From NCBI RefSeq assembly GCF_003226895.2, contig NZ_PNJG02000001.1, positions 1,240,001-1,304,000 on the forward strand: DNA of 64,000 nucleotides. Reading direction: 5' to 3'. Numbering within the stretch: the stretch's first letter is position 1; each line of letters starts with the position of its first letter. Below are positions 41,649 through 49,183 of the stretch, one piece after another. The translations under genes and the position numbers were made by a program. Under the pieces are notes generated by a model, which was not told where the DNA came from, did not search any database, and saw only the letters and a program-made list of their open reading frames with translations. The DNA comes from Kocuria tytonis. Lineage in GTDB: Bacteria; Actinomycetota; Actinomycetes; Actinomycetales; Micrococcaceae.

Positions 41649-42487
41649 CGAGTTGCTCCTGCCGTGGTGGCCGGGCTCGCCGCACGGCGCCCGGGCTGGG
41701 GGATGGACAGTTCCACCGGGCCGTCCACCCGCAGCGGATTCGCGCGGGTGGAGGCGAGGATCTCCGCGAAGTGCACGGTCTGCACGTCCACGTTGCGCTT
41801 GGAGGCCGCGCCACCCAGGTGCATCAGGCAGGACGCGTCACCCCCGGTGCACAGGGAGGCACCGGAGTTCTCGATGTTGCGCAGCTTGGCGTCCGCCATG
41901 GCACCGGAGACGTCCGGGTTCTTGAACGAGAAGGTGCCGCCGAAGCCGCAGCACTCCTCGGCGTCCGGCAGCTCGCGCAGGTCGATCTCCGCCACGGAGC
42001 GCACGAGGTCCTTCTGCCGGTCACCGAGGCCCAGCAGGCGCATGCCGTGGCACGAGGGGTGGTAGGTCACGGGGTGCGGGAAGTACGAGCCCAGCTGCTC
42101 CGCCGCGTTCGTCACGCCCAGCACGTCCACGAGCAGCTCGGAGAGCTCGTGGGTGTTCGCGGCCACCGCCTCCGCGCCCTGCGCGAGCGCCTCGTCCCCG
42201 CACTCGCGGGCGACCACGGGCTGCTGGTGGCCCAGGGAGGCCACGCACGAGCCGGAGGGCGCCACGGCGACGTCGTAGTCCACGCTCGTGAACGCGCGCA
42301 CGTGGTTGCGGATCACCGGCATGGCGTCCTCGAAGTAGCCGCTGTTCACGTGCATCTGGGAGCAGCAGCCCTGGCCCTGGGGGAACACCACCTCGTGTCC
42401 CAGTCGTTCCAGGATCCGCACGGTGGCCAGCGCCACCTTGGGATACATGGCGTCCACGATGCACGTGGCGAAGAGCGCGATTTTCAT
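41645..42487 (-). CDS. lutA: LutA iron-sulphur/CCG-domain protein
   Basis: 280 residues, with GGGAG upstream. Two cysteine-rich domains typical of LutA/GlcF: FATCIVDAMYPKVA with GQGCCSQMHVNSGYF, and TYHPSCHGMRLLGL with ECCGFGGTFSFKNPD. It is the first gene of lutABC, the flavin-free L-lactate dehydrogenase found in Bacillus and many actinobacteria, which converts L-lactate to pyruvate. The last 15 residues (RRAASPATTAGATR) are not conserved. Confidence 0.93.
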   Translation of the reverse strand: MKIALFATCIVDAMYPKVALATVRILERLGHEVVFPQGQGCCSQMHVNSGYFEDAMPVIRNHVRAFTSVDYDVAVAPSGSCVASLGHQQPVVARECGDEALAQGAEAVAANTHELSELLVDVLGVTNAAEQLGSYFPHPVTYHPSCHGMRLLGLGDRQKDLVRSVAEIDLRELPDAEECCGFGGTFSFKNPDVSGAMADAKLRNIENSGASLCTGGDASCLMHLGGAASKRNVDVQTVHFAEILASTRANPLRVDGPVELSIPQPGRRAASPATTAGATR

Positions 42488-42526
42488 GTGTGTGGTCTCC
42501 CAACCGTCTGCGCCGGTCGAACTCTG

Positions 42527-42537
42527 TGGTCAGACCA
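42527..42537. promoter_or_regulatory. LldR-type operator 1 (TGGTCAGACCA), at the lutA promoter
   Basis: An exact 5+1+5 palindrome matching the FadR-subfamily GntR consensus TNGTNNNACNA used by LldR. It begins at the lutA -10 box and covers the expected start of lut transcription, so binding should block the promoter. Confidence 0.78.
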
Positions 42538-42663
42538 TGCTACGCCCGTGAATCGGGTCACATCAAAAGTGTGCCCCGGCCCGATCGCCCTGGCAATCCC
42601 GGCGGTGTGTGCCGCGGCCGCCGCCCCGAGCCCTTCGTCCTGTGACGCACATCATGTACGCTG

Positions 42664-42674
42664 TGGTCGGACCA
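42664..42674. promoter_or_regulatory. LldR-type operator 2 (TGGTCGGACCA), at the lldP promoter
   Basis: Same palindrome with central G, starting two bases after the lldP -10 box. Confidence 0.78.
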
Positions 42675-42677
42675 TTG

Positions 42678-42688
42678 TGGTCTGACCA
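42678..42688. promoter_or_regulatory. LldR-type operator 3 (TGGTCTGACCA), downstream of operator 2
   Basis: Same palindrome with central T. Its centre is 14 bases from that of operator 2, i.e. not a whole number of helical turns; two dimers would sit on different faces of the DNA. Confidence 0.78.
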
Positions 42689-42793
42689 CGTGCGTCACGG
42701 GCGGTCCCGAGCAGAGGATCCACTGCTCGCCGCCATCCCCTGCAGAACATCGCGAACCACGGTTCCGATCCGGCCCCACCCCTTGGAGAACGC

Positions 42794-44464
42794 GTGAACA
42801 CCTTTACCGCCGCGACCGACGCCGTGGGAGGCAGCGTCGGGCTGTCCGCCCTAGTCGGCTGCCTGCCCCTGCTGACCTTCTTCGTGATGCTACTGGCCTT
42901 CAAGGCCAGCGCCTACGTGGCGGGTCTCACGTCCCTCGCCGTGGCCCTGCTGGTGGCCACCCTGGGCTTCGGCATGCCAGCGCACCTCGCCGCACTGACC
43001 GCCACCCAGGGCGCCGTCTACGGACTGTTCCCGATCGTGTGGATCGTGGTCATGGCCCTGTGGTTCTACCAGGTGACCGTGCTCTCCGGGCGTTTCGAGG
43101 ACCTGCGCACCATCTTCGACACCATCGGGGGCGGTGACCTGCGCATCCAGGCCATTCTCATCGCGTTCTGCTTCGGCGGTCTGCTCGAGGCTCTCGCAGG
43201 CTTCGGCGCCCCCGTGGCGATCACCGCCACGATGATCCTGGCCCTTGGGCTCAAGCCTCTCAAGACGGCCACGCTGGTGCTGATCGCCAACACCGCCCCC
43301 GTGGCCTTCGGCGCGATCGCGATCCCCATCACCACCGCGGGCACGCTCACGGACCTCGACCCGGCCCACATCGGTGCCGTGGTGGGTCACCAGGCCCCGT
43401 TCTTCGCGTTCGTGGTCCCGTTCTTCCTGCTGCTGATCGTCGACGGCGTCCGCGGCCTCAAGCAGGCCTGGCCCGCCGCCCTCGTGGTGGGCGGCAGCTT
43501 CGCGATCGCCCAGTGGTGGTGCGCCACGCACTTCTCGTACGAGCTCACCGACGTGGTGGCGTCCCTCGCCGGGCTCGCCGGTGTGGTGATCCTCATGCGC
43601 TTCTGGCGTCCCAAGGGCGCCGAGGCCGTGCGCGCGGACCTGGGCGTCTCCCGCCCGGAGGATGCTGCGGTGCTCACGGCCGGGCGCGTGTGGATGGCAG
43701 TGCTGCCCTACCTGCTGGTGGTGGCCGTCTTCGGCGTCGCCAAGCTCTGGACCGCCGGGGTCAATGTACCCAAGGCGATGGCGTCCACGGACGTCAAGAT
43801 CCCGTGGCCCGGCCTGAACGGGCACCTACTCAATGCCAAGGGCGAAGCCATCTCGGGCACGGTCTACTCTTTCCAGTGGCTCTCCAGCCCCGGCACGCTG
43901 CTGCTCATCACCGGCCTGCTGGTGGCCGTGATCTACGCCCTGTTCAACCACCACGGGATGTTCCGACTCTCGATCGCGGATGCCCTTGCAGAAATCGGAC
44001 GCAGCTTCTGGAAGATGCGTTTCTCCGCCCTGACCATCATGTCCGTGCTGGCACTGGCCTACGTGATGAACTTCTCCGGCCAGACCCTGGCGATCGGCAC
44101 GTTCGTGGCCGGTCTGGGCGCGGCGTTCGCGTTCTTCTCCCCCGTGCTCGGCTGGGTGGGCACCGCTGTGACCGGTTCCGACACCTCCGCCAACGCCCTG
44201 TTCGCGAACCTCCAGAAGACCGCGGCCCTGGGCTCCGGGCTGGATCCGCACCTGATGACCGCCGCGAACACCTCGGGCGGCGTGGTGGGCAAGATGATCT
44301 CGCCGCAGTCCCTGGCCATCGCGTCCTCCGCGGTGGGCATGCAGGGCAAGGAGTCCAGCATCTTCCGCTCCGTGGTGCCGTGGTCCCTGGGCATGCTGCT
44401 GGTGCTGTGCTGCCTGGTGTTCCTGCAGTCCAACGTCCTGGCGTGGATGCTGCCCGCGGCCTGA
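42794..44464 (+). CDS. lldP: L-lactate permease
   Basis: 556 residues from GTG 42794, with GGAG eight bases upstream. About 13 hydrophobic segments; family marks are GRFEDLRTIFDTIGGGDLRI, FCFGGLLEALAGFGAPVAIT, TGSDTSANALFANLQKTAA and NTSGGVVGKMISPQSLAIAS, all typical of LctP/LldP proton-lactate symporters. It imports L- and D-lactate and often glycolate. Divergent from lutABC and under the same operators, followed by the regulator gene. Confidence 0.95.
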   Translation: MNTFTAATDAVGGSVGLSALVGCLPLLTFFVMLLAFKASAYVAGLTSLAVALLVATLGFGMPAHLAALTATQGAVYGLFPIVWIVVMALWFYQVTVLSGRFEDLRTIFDTIGGGDLRIQAILIAFCFGGLLEALAGFGAPVAITATMILALGLKPLKTATLVLIANTAPVAFGAIAIPITTAGTLTDLDPAHIGAVVGHQAPFFAFVVPFFLLLIVDGVRGLKQAWPAALVVGGSFAIAQWWCATHFSYELTDVVASLAGLAGVVILMRFWRPKGAEAVRADLGVSRPEDAAVLTAGRVWMAVLPYLLVVAVFGVAKLWTAGVNVPKAMASTDVKIPWPGLNGHLLNAKGEAISGTVYSFQWLSSPGTLLLITGLLVAVIYALFNHHGMFRLSIADALAEIGRSFWKMRFSALTIMSVLALAYVMNFSGQTLAIGTFVAGLGAAFAFFSPVLGWVGTAVTGSDTSANALFANLQKTAALGSGLDPHLMTAANTSGGVVGKMISPQSLAIASSAVGMQGKESSIFRSVVPWSLGMLLVLCCLVFLQSNVLAWMLPAA

Positions 44465-44474
44465 GCCGCGCTAC

Positions 44475-44480
44475 TACAGT
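44475..44480 (+). promoter_or_regulatory. -10 box TACAGT upstream of lldR
   Basis: TACAGT lies 68 bases before the lldR start, inside the 84-base gap after lldP; lldR may have its own promoter besides read-through from lldP. Confidence 0.4.
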
Positions 44481-44548
44481 GAGGAGCAATGGCCCGTCAC
44501 CGCTGCACGCGGTGGCGGGCCCACGCATGTGACGCCCCGGGAGGAACC

Positions 44549-45265
44549 ATGAGCACTGCACCCGCCTACACTGTGGTGCTGGACTGGCTCGAGCACCAGC
44601 TGCGATCGGGTGCCCTGCGCATGGGTGACAAGCTGCCCGCCGAGCGCACCCTCGCCGAGGACTTCGGGATCTCACGGGCCTCCGTGCGCGAGGCCGTACG
44701 GATCCTGGCCGCCATGGGACTCGTGCGCTCGGCCACGGGGTCGGGGCCGCAGTCGGGGGCCACCGTCATCTCGGACCCCTCCGCGGCCCTGGGGTGGGCG
44801 CTGCGCATGCACATCGCCACGCGCTCGCTGCCCGTGGCGGACGTGGTGAGCACCCGCATCCTGCTGGAGACGCAGTCGGGTCTCGACGCGGCGTCGTCCG
44901 AGGACCCCCGCCGGCAGGCTGTTCTGGAGGAGGCGGCCGCGATGCTCGACCGGATGGACGACCCCGACGTCGACGACGCCGAGTTCCACACCCTGGACGC
45001 CCAGTTCCACCTGCACCTGGCCTCCCTGGGCGGGAACGTGGTGGTCGAGACGATCATGGCCTCGCTGCGCGAGGCGACCATCGGTTACGTGCAGGAGACG
45101 GTGGCGGCCACCGCCGACTGGCCGGGCATCCGCTCCCGCCTGCGGGAGCAGCACCGCGCCATCCACCGTGCCACCGCGGCACGGGACGGGGAGCTCGCCG
45201 CGCGCCTGCTGCGCGAGCACATCATGTGGTTCTACGGGCACGCACCGGAGCCCGCGCAGGGCTGA
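44549..45265 (+). CDS. lldR: FadR-subfamily GntR regulator, probable LldR
   Basis: 238 residues from ATG 44549, with GGGAGGAACC upstream. N-terminal winged helix DKLPAERTLAEDFGISRASV, REAVRILAAMGLVRSATGSG; C-terminal FCD domain with TRILLETQSGLDAASSED, DAQFHLHLASLGGNVVVET and REQHRAIHRATAARDGELAA (metal/ligand-binding His residues). Its position after lldP and the three palindromes in front of lldP and lutA make it the likely lactate-responsive repressor of both. The ligand is inferred from homologues. Confidence 0.9.
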   Translation: MSTAPAYTVVLDWLEHQLRSGALRMGDKLPAERTLAEDFGISRASVREAVRILAAMGLVRSATGSGPQSGATVISDPSAALGWALRMHIATRSLPVADVVSTRILLETQSGLDAASSEDPRRQAVLEEAAAMLDRMDDPDVDDAEFHTLDAQFHLHLASLGGNVVVETIMASLREATIGYVQETVAATADWPGIRSRLREQHRAIHRATAARDGELAARLLREHIMWFYGHAPEPAQG

Positions 45266-45655
45266 GGGGGGTCTGCGCCACGCCAACGACGACCGTGCGA
45301 GCGGCGTGCTGTGGAGAAGGGGCCGGACACGACGAACCCCGGCGCCCCCTGGTCGGAGGACGCCGGGGCCAGGCCTGTGTGCGCCCTGAACCGCTGACGC
45401 AACGGAGACCCTCGGAGTTGCGCACGAGGTGATCCAGGCCCCGCGGCACTCGTCCGATCAAGGGGGTACGAAGGCCCCCGCTGCGAACTCAGCGGTCCGC
45501 TCCGCGTGGGAGGTGGACGCCGTACAACCGCCCGACCCCCGGGGAGCGTTGGACATCTGTGCCGATGTCCACCACATACTCTGCCGCACACCGGCGGCCG
45601 GGCACCATGGCCATTCGGCCAGACTTCCCGGACGAAACTGGGCGTGGCCTGGGCG
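45266..45655. other. 390-base gap between lldR and the response regulator
   Basis: No convincing gene. It holds a hairpin (CCCCGGCG 45337-45344 with CGCCGGGG 45361-45368, 16-base loop) that may end lldR transcription, and a short inverted repeat CGCAAC/GTTGCG (45398-45403 with 45417-45422). The last 150 bases are less GC-rich than usual for this window. It is the downstream side of two convergent genes, so no promoter is expected. Confidence 0.5.
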
Positions 45656-46402
45656 TCAGCGCGGGCGCAGTGCGTTCTCGTCGTCCAGCTCGGGGTGCAC
45701 GAGCCCCCACTGGATCCCGGAGATCAGCACCTGCACGCGGTCCCGCACGGCGAGTTTCTCGCAGAGGTGGGAGACGTAGGACTTCACGCTGCCGTGGGAC
45801 ACGGTCATGCGCTCGGCGATCTCGGCGTTGTTGAGCCCCTTCGCGATCCACTCGAGGGTCTCCTGCTCACGGGGGGTGAGCTTCGGTGCACCCGGGTGGG
45901 GCCCGGGCGGCTGGGACATGCTCACCTGCGTCAGGACGCCCCGCTGCCTGCCCCGCCGCACGGAGGGCACCGGGACGTCCCCCAGCACGTTGTTGGCCAG
46001 CGAGATCGAGACCGACTGCGACAGCGCCAGCTCGTCCTCGCGGATCAGGCTCACGGCGGACACGATCTCGTCATGCCGCGCGTCCTTGACCAGGTACCCC
46101 GAGGCCCCCGCGCGCAGGGCGGGGACGACGTACTCGAGGGTGGAGAACGTGGTCAGGGCCAGCACCTTGGTGTCCGGGCACTGCCGCACGATCTGCGCCG
46201 TGGCCTCGATCCCGTCCATCCCCGGCATCCTGATGTCCATGAGCACCACGTCGGGGGACAGCTCCAGGCATCTCGCCACGGCCTCCTCGCCGTCGGCCGC
46301 CTCTCCGAGCACCTCGAACCCCGGCTCGGCCCGGAACAGGTTCGCCAGGGCGTCACGCATGAGCGGATGGTCGTCCACGAGAAGGAGCCTGCACAAATCC
46401 AT
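45656..46402 (-). CDS. NarL/LuxR-type response regulator
   Basis: 248 residues from ATG 46402. Receiver domain with RLLLVDDHPLMRDALANLFR, the phospho-acceptor Asp at D56 in VVLMDIRMPG, Thr in ALTTFSTLEYV and Lys in GYLVKDARHDE. After a linker of about 50 residues, longer than usual and basic (PSVRRGRQRGVLTQVSM), comes the LuxR HTH: KLTPREQETLEWIAKGLNNA, EIAERMTVSHGSVKSYVSHL. It is divergent from the peptide-kinase operon and is the obvious partner of that kinase. I prefer the start at 46402 over the ATG at 46414 because TATGAT, which contains the upstream ATG, is then a -10 box seven bases away. Confidence 0.92.
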   Translation of the reverse strand: MDLCRLLLVDDHPLMRDALANLFRAEPGFEVLGEAADGEEAVARCLELSPDVVLMDIRMPGMDGIEATAQIVRQCPDTKVLALTTFSTLEYVVPALRAGASGYLVKDARHDEIVSAVSLIREDELALSQSVSISLANNVLGDVPVPSVRRGRQRGVLTQVSMSQPPGPHPGAPKLTPREQETLEWIAKGLNNAEIAERMTVSHGSVKSYVSHLCEKLAVRDRVQVLISGIQWGLVHPELDDENALRPR

Positions 46403-46409
46403 GGAAATG

Positions 46410-46419
46410 ATCATAAACT
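46410..46419. promoter_or_regulatory. Overlapping divergent -10 boxes (TATGAT minus, TAAACT plus)
   Basis: On the minus strand TATGAT (46410-46415) is seven bases from the regulator ATG; on the plus strand TAAACT (46414-46419) is six bases from the peptide ATG. They share bases 46414-46415, so RNA polymerase can hold only one of the two promoters at a time. Neither gene has a Shine-Dalgarno, so both messages are probably leaderless. Confidence 0.6.
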
Positions 46420-46425
46420 GACCCC

Positions 46426-46635
46426 ATGACTCAACTCACGCAGGGCCGCGAGGTCACGGCCCCCACCACCCGCCGCACCCCCGTCCTCCGCGCGGCCGCC
46501 GCCGCCGCGCTCGTCGCCTCCATGCTCTTCGCCTCCACGGCGCCTGTGTTCGCCGTCTCCGACGGCGGGTCGGTGCGCGGGCCGGGCAGCGCGCTGTGCC
46601 GGTTCTTCCCCATTTACTGCAACCCCCCTCGGTGA
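46426..46635 (+). CDS. Small secreted two-cysteine peptide precursor
   Basis: 69 residues. The first 43 form a signal peptide: a basic n-region (TTRRTPVLR), a hydrophobic core AAAAAALVASMLF and a clean signal-peptidase I site (VFA before VS). The predicted mature peptide is 26 residues (V44-R69); its C-terminus reads CRFFPIYC-NPPR, two cysteines (C58, C65) six residues apart around an aromatic FFPIY core, a good candidate for a disulphide-closed loop. The stop overlaps the kinase start (GTGA), so peptide and kinase are translationally coupled. I recognise no family. A signalling peptide sensed by the kinase is an inference from the gene order; a kinase-regulating or antimicrobial peptide is also possible. 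Confidence 0.72.
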   Translation: MTQLTQGREVTAPTTRRTPVLRAAAAAALVASMLFASTAPVFAVSDGGSVRGPGSALCRFFPIYCNPPR

Positions 46636-47822
46636 GTTCGGACGCCACCGTTCGAGGTTCGGACGCGGCGGCACGCCCGGCGGTCATGCCCAGCTGGCTG
46701 CGTGTCGTCCTGGTCCTCTTCGCGGGGGTGGCGCTGTTCGACGAGCTGCGCGCCGTCGCGTGGTCGGCACTGTCCCCGGTGCCGGCCATGCTCTTCGCCG
46801 CGTGGATAGTGCTCAGCTATGGTGCCGTGGCGCTGCTGGCCTGGTCCGCGGCCGCGGGGGCCATGGCCATCACAATGTCCTATGCGCTGTGCCTGGTGCT
46901 GGGGCAGTACTCGGTCACGCTGCTGTGCGCCTGCATGGTCATGGCGGTGGCACTCGCCATGCTCCGACGCCGTCCCGCCCTCGTCCACCTGGCGGTCACG
47001 GCGGTGTGGCTGCTCGTCACCGCGGTGTTCCTGCACAGCACCGACTTCGCGTGGGTGCTGGGCATCCCCCTGGCCACCGCGGCGCTGATCGGGGTGGCCG
47101 TGCGCTTCTTCGTGGGGCAGTACCGGCTCAACGCCCGGCGCCTGGAAGTGGTCGAGGCCACCCACCAGCGGCTCCGGGAGCAGGAGCGACTGGCGCTGGC
47201 CCGGGACCTGCACGACGTGGTGGCTCATGAACTGACACTCGTGACCATGCAGGCGGCGGGATCGCAGCGCCAGACGGACCCCGCCGAGCTGCACCGCACC
47301 ATCGACACCATGGACACGGCGGCGCGCTCCGGTCTGACCGAGTTGCGCACCCTGCTGCACATCCTGCGGGACTCCCCAGGTACGGACGACGCCGCGGACG
47401 AGCGGGGCAACGCGTCCGGGCTCACCACGGGGTCCCTGCACGGGGTGGCCCAGGCACTGGAGTCGAGCCTGCGGGGAGCGGGCCTGGATCCGATGTTCGA
47501 CCTGGGCACAGGCGTGGACGACATCCCCACCTCCATCCGCGGCACCGCGGCACGCGTGCTGCAGGAAGCCGCCACCAACATGATCAAGTACGCGCCCACC
47601 GGCTCCCCGTGCCTGGTCCGCATGACCGCGGTGGACTCCACCGTGCACATCCACACGGAGAACAGGCTTCCCCACGGATCCGGTGACCTGGACCGCCGCG
47701 GGCTGTCGTCGGGTTTCGGGCTGCGCGGGATCCAGGAGCGGGTGGCCCTGCTCACCGGCCAGGTGGAGTACGGGCCCCGGGACCGAACGTGGCACCTCGA
47801 CGTCCGGATCCCGGTCGCGTGA
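46632..47822 (+). CDS. Sensor histidine kinase (HisKA_3 type, six TM segments)
   Basis: 396 residues from GTG 46632 (GTGA overlap with the peptide gene). Six membrane segments in the first 165 residues with very short loops, an AgrC/DesK-like sensor without a large outer domain. Then a dimerisation helix with the phospho-His H194 in LARDLHDVVAHELTLVTMQA (HisKA_3), and a HATPase with N box RVLQEAATNMIKYAPTG and G box SSGFGLRGIQERVALLTGQ. It should autophosphorylate and pass phosphate to the NarL-type regulator encoded divergently. The alternative ATG at 46596 would overlap the peptide gene further and adds no conserved sequence. Confidence 0.9.
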   Translation: MSSDATVRGSDAAARPAVMPSWLRVVLVLFAGVALFDELRAVAWSALSPVPAMLFAAWIVLSYGAVALLAWSAAAGAMAITMSYALCLVLGQYSVTLLCACMVMAVALAMLRRRPALVHLAVTAVWLLVTAVFLHSTDFAWVLGIPLATAALIGVAVRFFVGQYRLNARRLEVVEATHQRLREQERLALARDLHDVVAHELTLVTMQAAGSQRQTDPAELHRTIDTMDTAARSGLTELRTLLHILRDSPGTDDAADERGNASGLTTGSLHGVAQALESSLRGAGLDPMFDLGTGVDDIPTSIRGTAARVLQEAATNMIKYAPTGSPCLVRMTAVDSTVHIHTENRLPHGSGDLDRRGLSSGFGLRGIQERVALLTGQVEYGPRDRTWHLDVRIPVA

Positions 47823-48205
47823 CCGCCGCACGGAACGCACGGCGCGGGATGTGCGGGGACGGATCCCGCAGCGGGGCGGCCGCGATCGAGGCCGTGCGCG
47901 GCGTCGTGCTGCGGATTCCCGCGGGAACCGTGCTGAGCTACGGGGACGTCGCGGACCTCGCGCGTCTCGGGACCCCGCGCCTCGCCGCGCGGATCATGGC
48001 CCTGGGGCAGGTGAGCACCGAGGCACCGTGGTGGCGGGTCGTGCGGGCGGACGGCACGCTGCCGGACCGGTTGCAGATCGGCGCGCGGGAGCAGTACGAG
48101 CGCGAGGGCACGCCCCTCAGGACCACCGATGCCCACTGGGTGCAGGTGGACATGCGCCGCGCCCGCTGGGACGGCCCGCCGCGAGGGGCGGACCGCACCG
48201 GGTGA
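47819..48205 (+). CDS. Alkyltransferase-like protein (ATL/MGMT fold)
   Basis: 128 residues from GTG 47819 (GTGA overlap with the kinase). The MGMT DNA-binding fold is seen in RIPAGTVLSYGDVADLARLG and APWWRVVRADGTLPDRLQ; in the active alkyltransferase the sequence is PCHRV, here the reactive Cys is replaced (PWWRV), which marks the ATL group that binds O6-alkylguanine and flags it for nucleotide-excision repair. A later ATG at 47849 is possible. A repair protein as third gene of a peptide-kinase operon is unexpected, and the overlap indicates co-expression. Confidence 0.82.
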   Translation: MTAARNARRGMCGDGSRSGAAAIEAVRGVVLRIPAGTVLSYGDVADLARLGTPRLAARIMALGQVSTEAPWWRVVRADGTLPDRLQIGAREQYEREGTPLRTTDAHWVQVDMRRARWDGPPRGADRTG

Positions 48206-48211
48206 ATCCGG

Positions 48212-49183
48212 TCAGCCCTCGGACGGGCCGGTCACCTCGAAGAACCCGCTCCGGGGGTCGAACGCACGGCCGGTGAGCCGCTCGTAGGCTTCCACATAGC
48301 GCTCACGCGTCTTCGCCACCACATCCTCGGGAAGCTCGGGGACAGGCCCCTGCCCGTCCCAGCCGGACTCGTCGGAGCGCAGCCAGTCCCGCACGTACTG
48401 CTTGTCGAAGGACGGCTGGGGCTGGCCGGGTTTGTAGGTCTCCAGGTCCCAGAACCGCGAGGAGTCCGGGGTCAGGACCTCGTCCCCCAGCGTGATGGCC
48501 CCGCGGTAGGAGTCCAGCCCGAACTCCACCTTGGTGTCCGCCACGATGATCCCGCGCTCCCGGGCGATCCGCTCGGCTCGCGTGTAGATCTTCAGGGACA
48601 GCTCGCGCAGCCGGTCCGCCACGGAGTTGCCCACCACGTCCGCCATCTCCCGGTAGGTGATGGGCTCGTCGTGCTCCCCCAGCTCGGCCTTGCCCGTGGG
48701 GGTGAAGATGGGCTGCTCCAGGCGGTCCCCGTCCCGCAGTCCGTCCGGCAGCTCGATGCCGCACACCGCACCCGTGGCGCGGTAGTCCTTGAGCCCGGAC
48801 CCGGTGAGGTAGCCGCGCACGATGTTCTCCACGGGGAACATCGAGAGGTTCTTGCACACCACGGCCCGCCCGCGCACGGACTCGTGCACGTCCGTGGTGA
48901 GGATGTGGTTGGGGATCCCGGCCAGCTGCTGGAACCACCACAGGGACAGCTGCGTGAGGATGACGCCCTTGTCCGGGATCTCGGTGGGCAGCACCTGGTC
49001 GAACGCGGAGATCCGGTCGCTCGCGACCACGAGCACGGCGCCCGCCCGGTACTCGGCGTCGTCGTGGATGGCCACCCCCGTGGCGGCCAGGCGGGATTCG
49101 TCCGGGACGTACAGGTCCCGGACCTTGCCCGAGTAGACGTGCTTCCAGCCGGGGATCTCGGAGGGTGTGCCGTGCTCGCTCAT
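48212..49183 (-). CDS. purC: Phosphoribosylaminoimidazole-succinocarboxamide synthase
   Basis: 323 residues. Condenses CAIR with aspartate in purine synthesis. HVYSGKVRDLYVPDESRL (ATP binding), VVASDRISAFDQVLPTEIPD, PVENIVRGYLTGSGLKDY, KAELGEHDEPITYREM and DTKVEFGLD cover the active site; LTPDSSRFWDLETYKPGQ is the SAICAR-synthase C-terminal signature. ATG 49183 overlaps the purD stop by four bases, so purD-purC form an operon. Confidence 0.95.
   Translation of the reverse strand: MSEHGTPSEIPGWKHVYSGKVRDLYVPDESRLAATGVAIHDDAEYRAGAVLVVASDRISAFDQVLPTEIPDKGVILTQLSLWWFQQLAGIPNHILTTDVHESVRGRAVVCKNLSMFPVENIVRGYLTGSGLKDYRATGAVCGIELPDGLRDGDRLEQPIFTPTGKAELGEHDEPITYREMADVVGNSVADRLRELSLKIYTRAERIARERGIIVADTKVEFGLDSYRGAITLGDEVLTPDSSRFWDLETYKPGQPQPSFDKQYVRDWLRSDESGWDGQGPVPELPEDVVAKTRERYVEAYERLTGRAFDPRSGFFEVTGPSEG

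Larger units (their letters stand above)
42488..42793. promoter_or_regulatory. Divergent lutABC / lldP control region
   Basis: This 306-base gap has no gene. It holds a promoter for lutA on the minus strand (TTGATG 42561-42566, 18-base spacer, TAGCAT 42537-42542), a promoter for lldP on the plus strand (TTCGTC 42634-42639, 17-base spacer, TACGCT 42657-42662), and three copies of TGGTCNGACCA (listed separately). The paired operators next to lldP are enclosed by a 9-bp inverted repeat, GTGACGCAC (42642-42650) and GTGCGTCAC (42690-42698). Confidence 0.7.

Noticed and set aside
45266-45655. Small genes in the gap after lldR (several short frames on both strands)
   Set aside because: All are Arg/Pro/Gly-rich, without ribosome sites, homology-like motifs or sensible starts.
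46403-46414. Response regulator start at ATG 46414 (MIISMDLC)
   Set aside because: The extra four residues are outside the receiver fold, there is no ribosome site, and the ATG lies inside a TATGAT box correctly spaced from ATG 46402.
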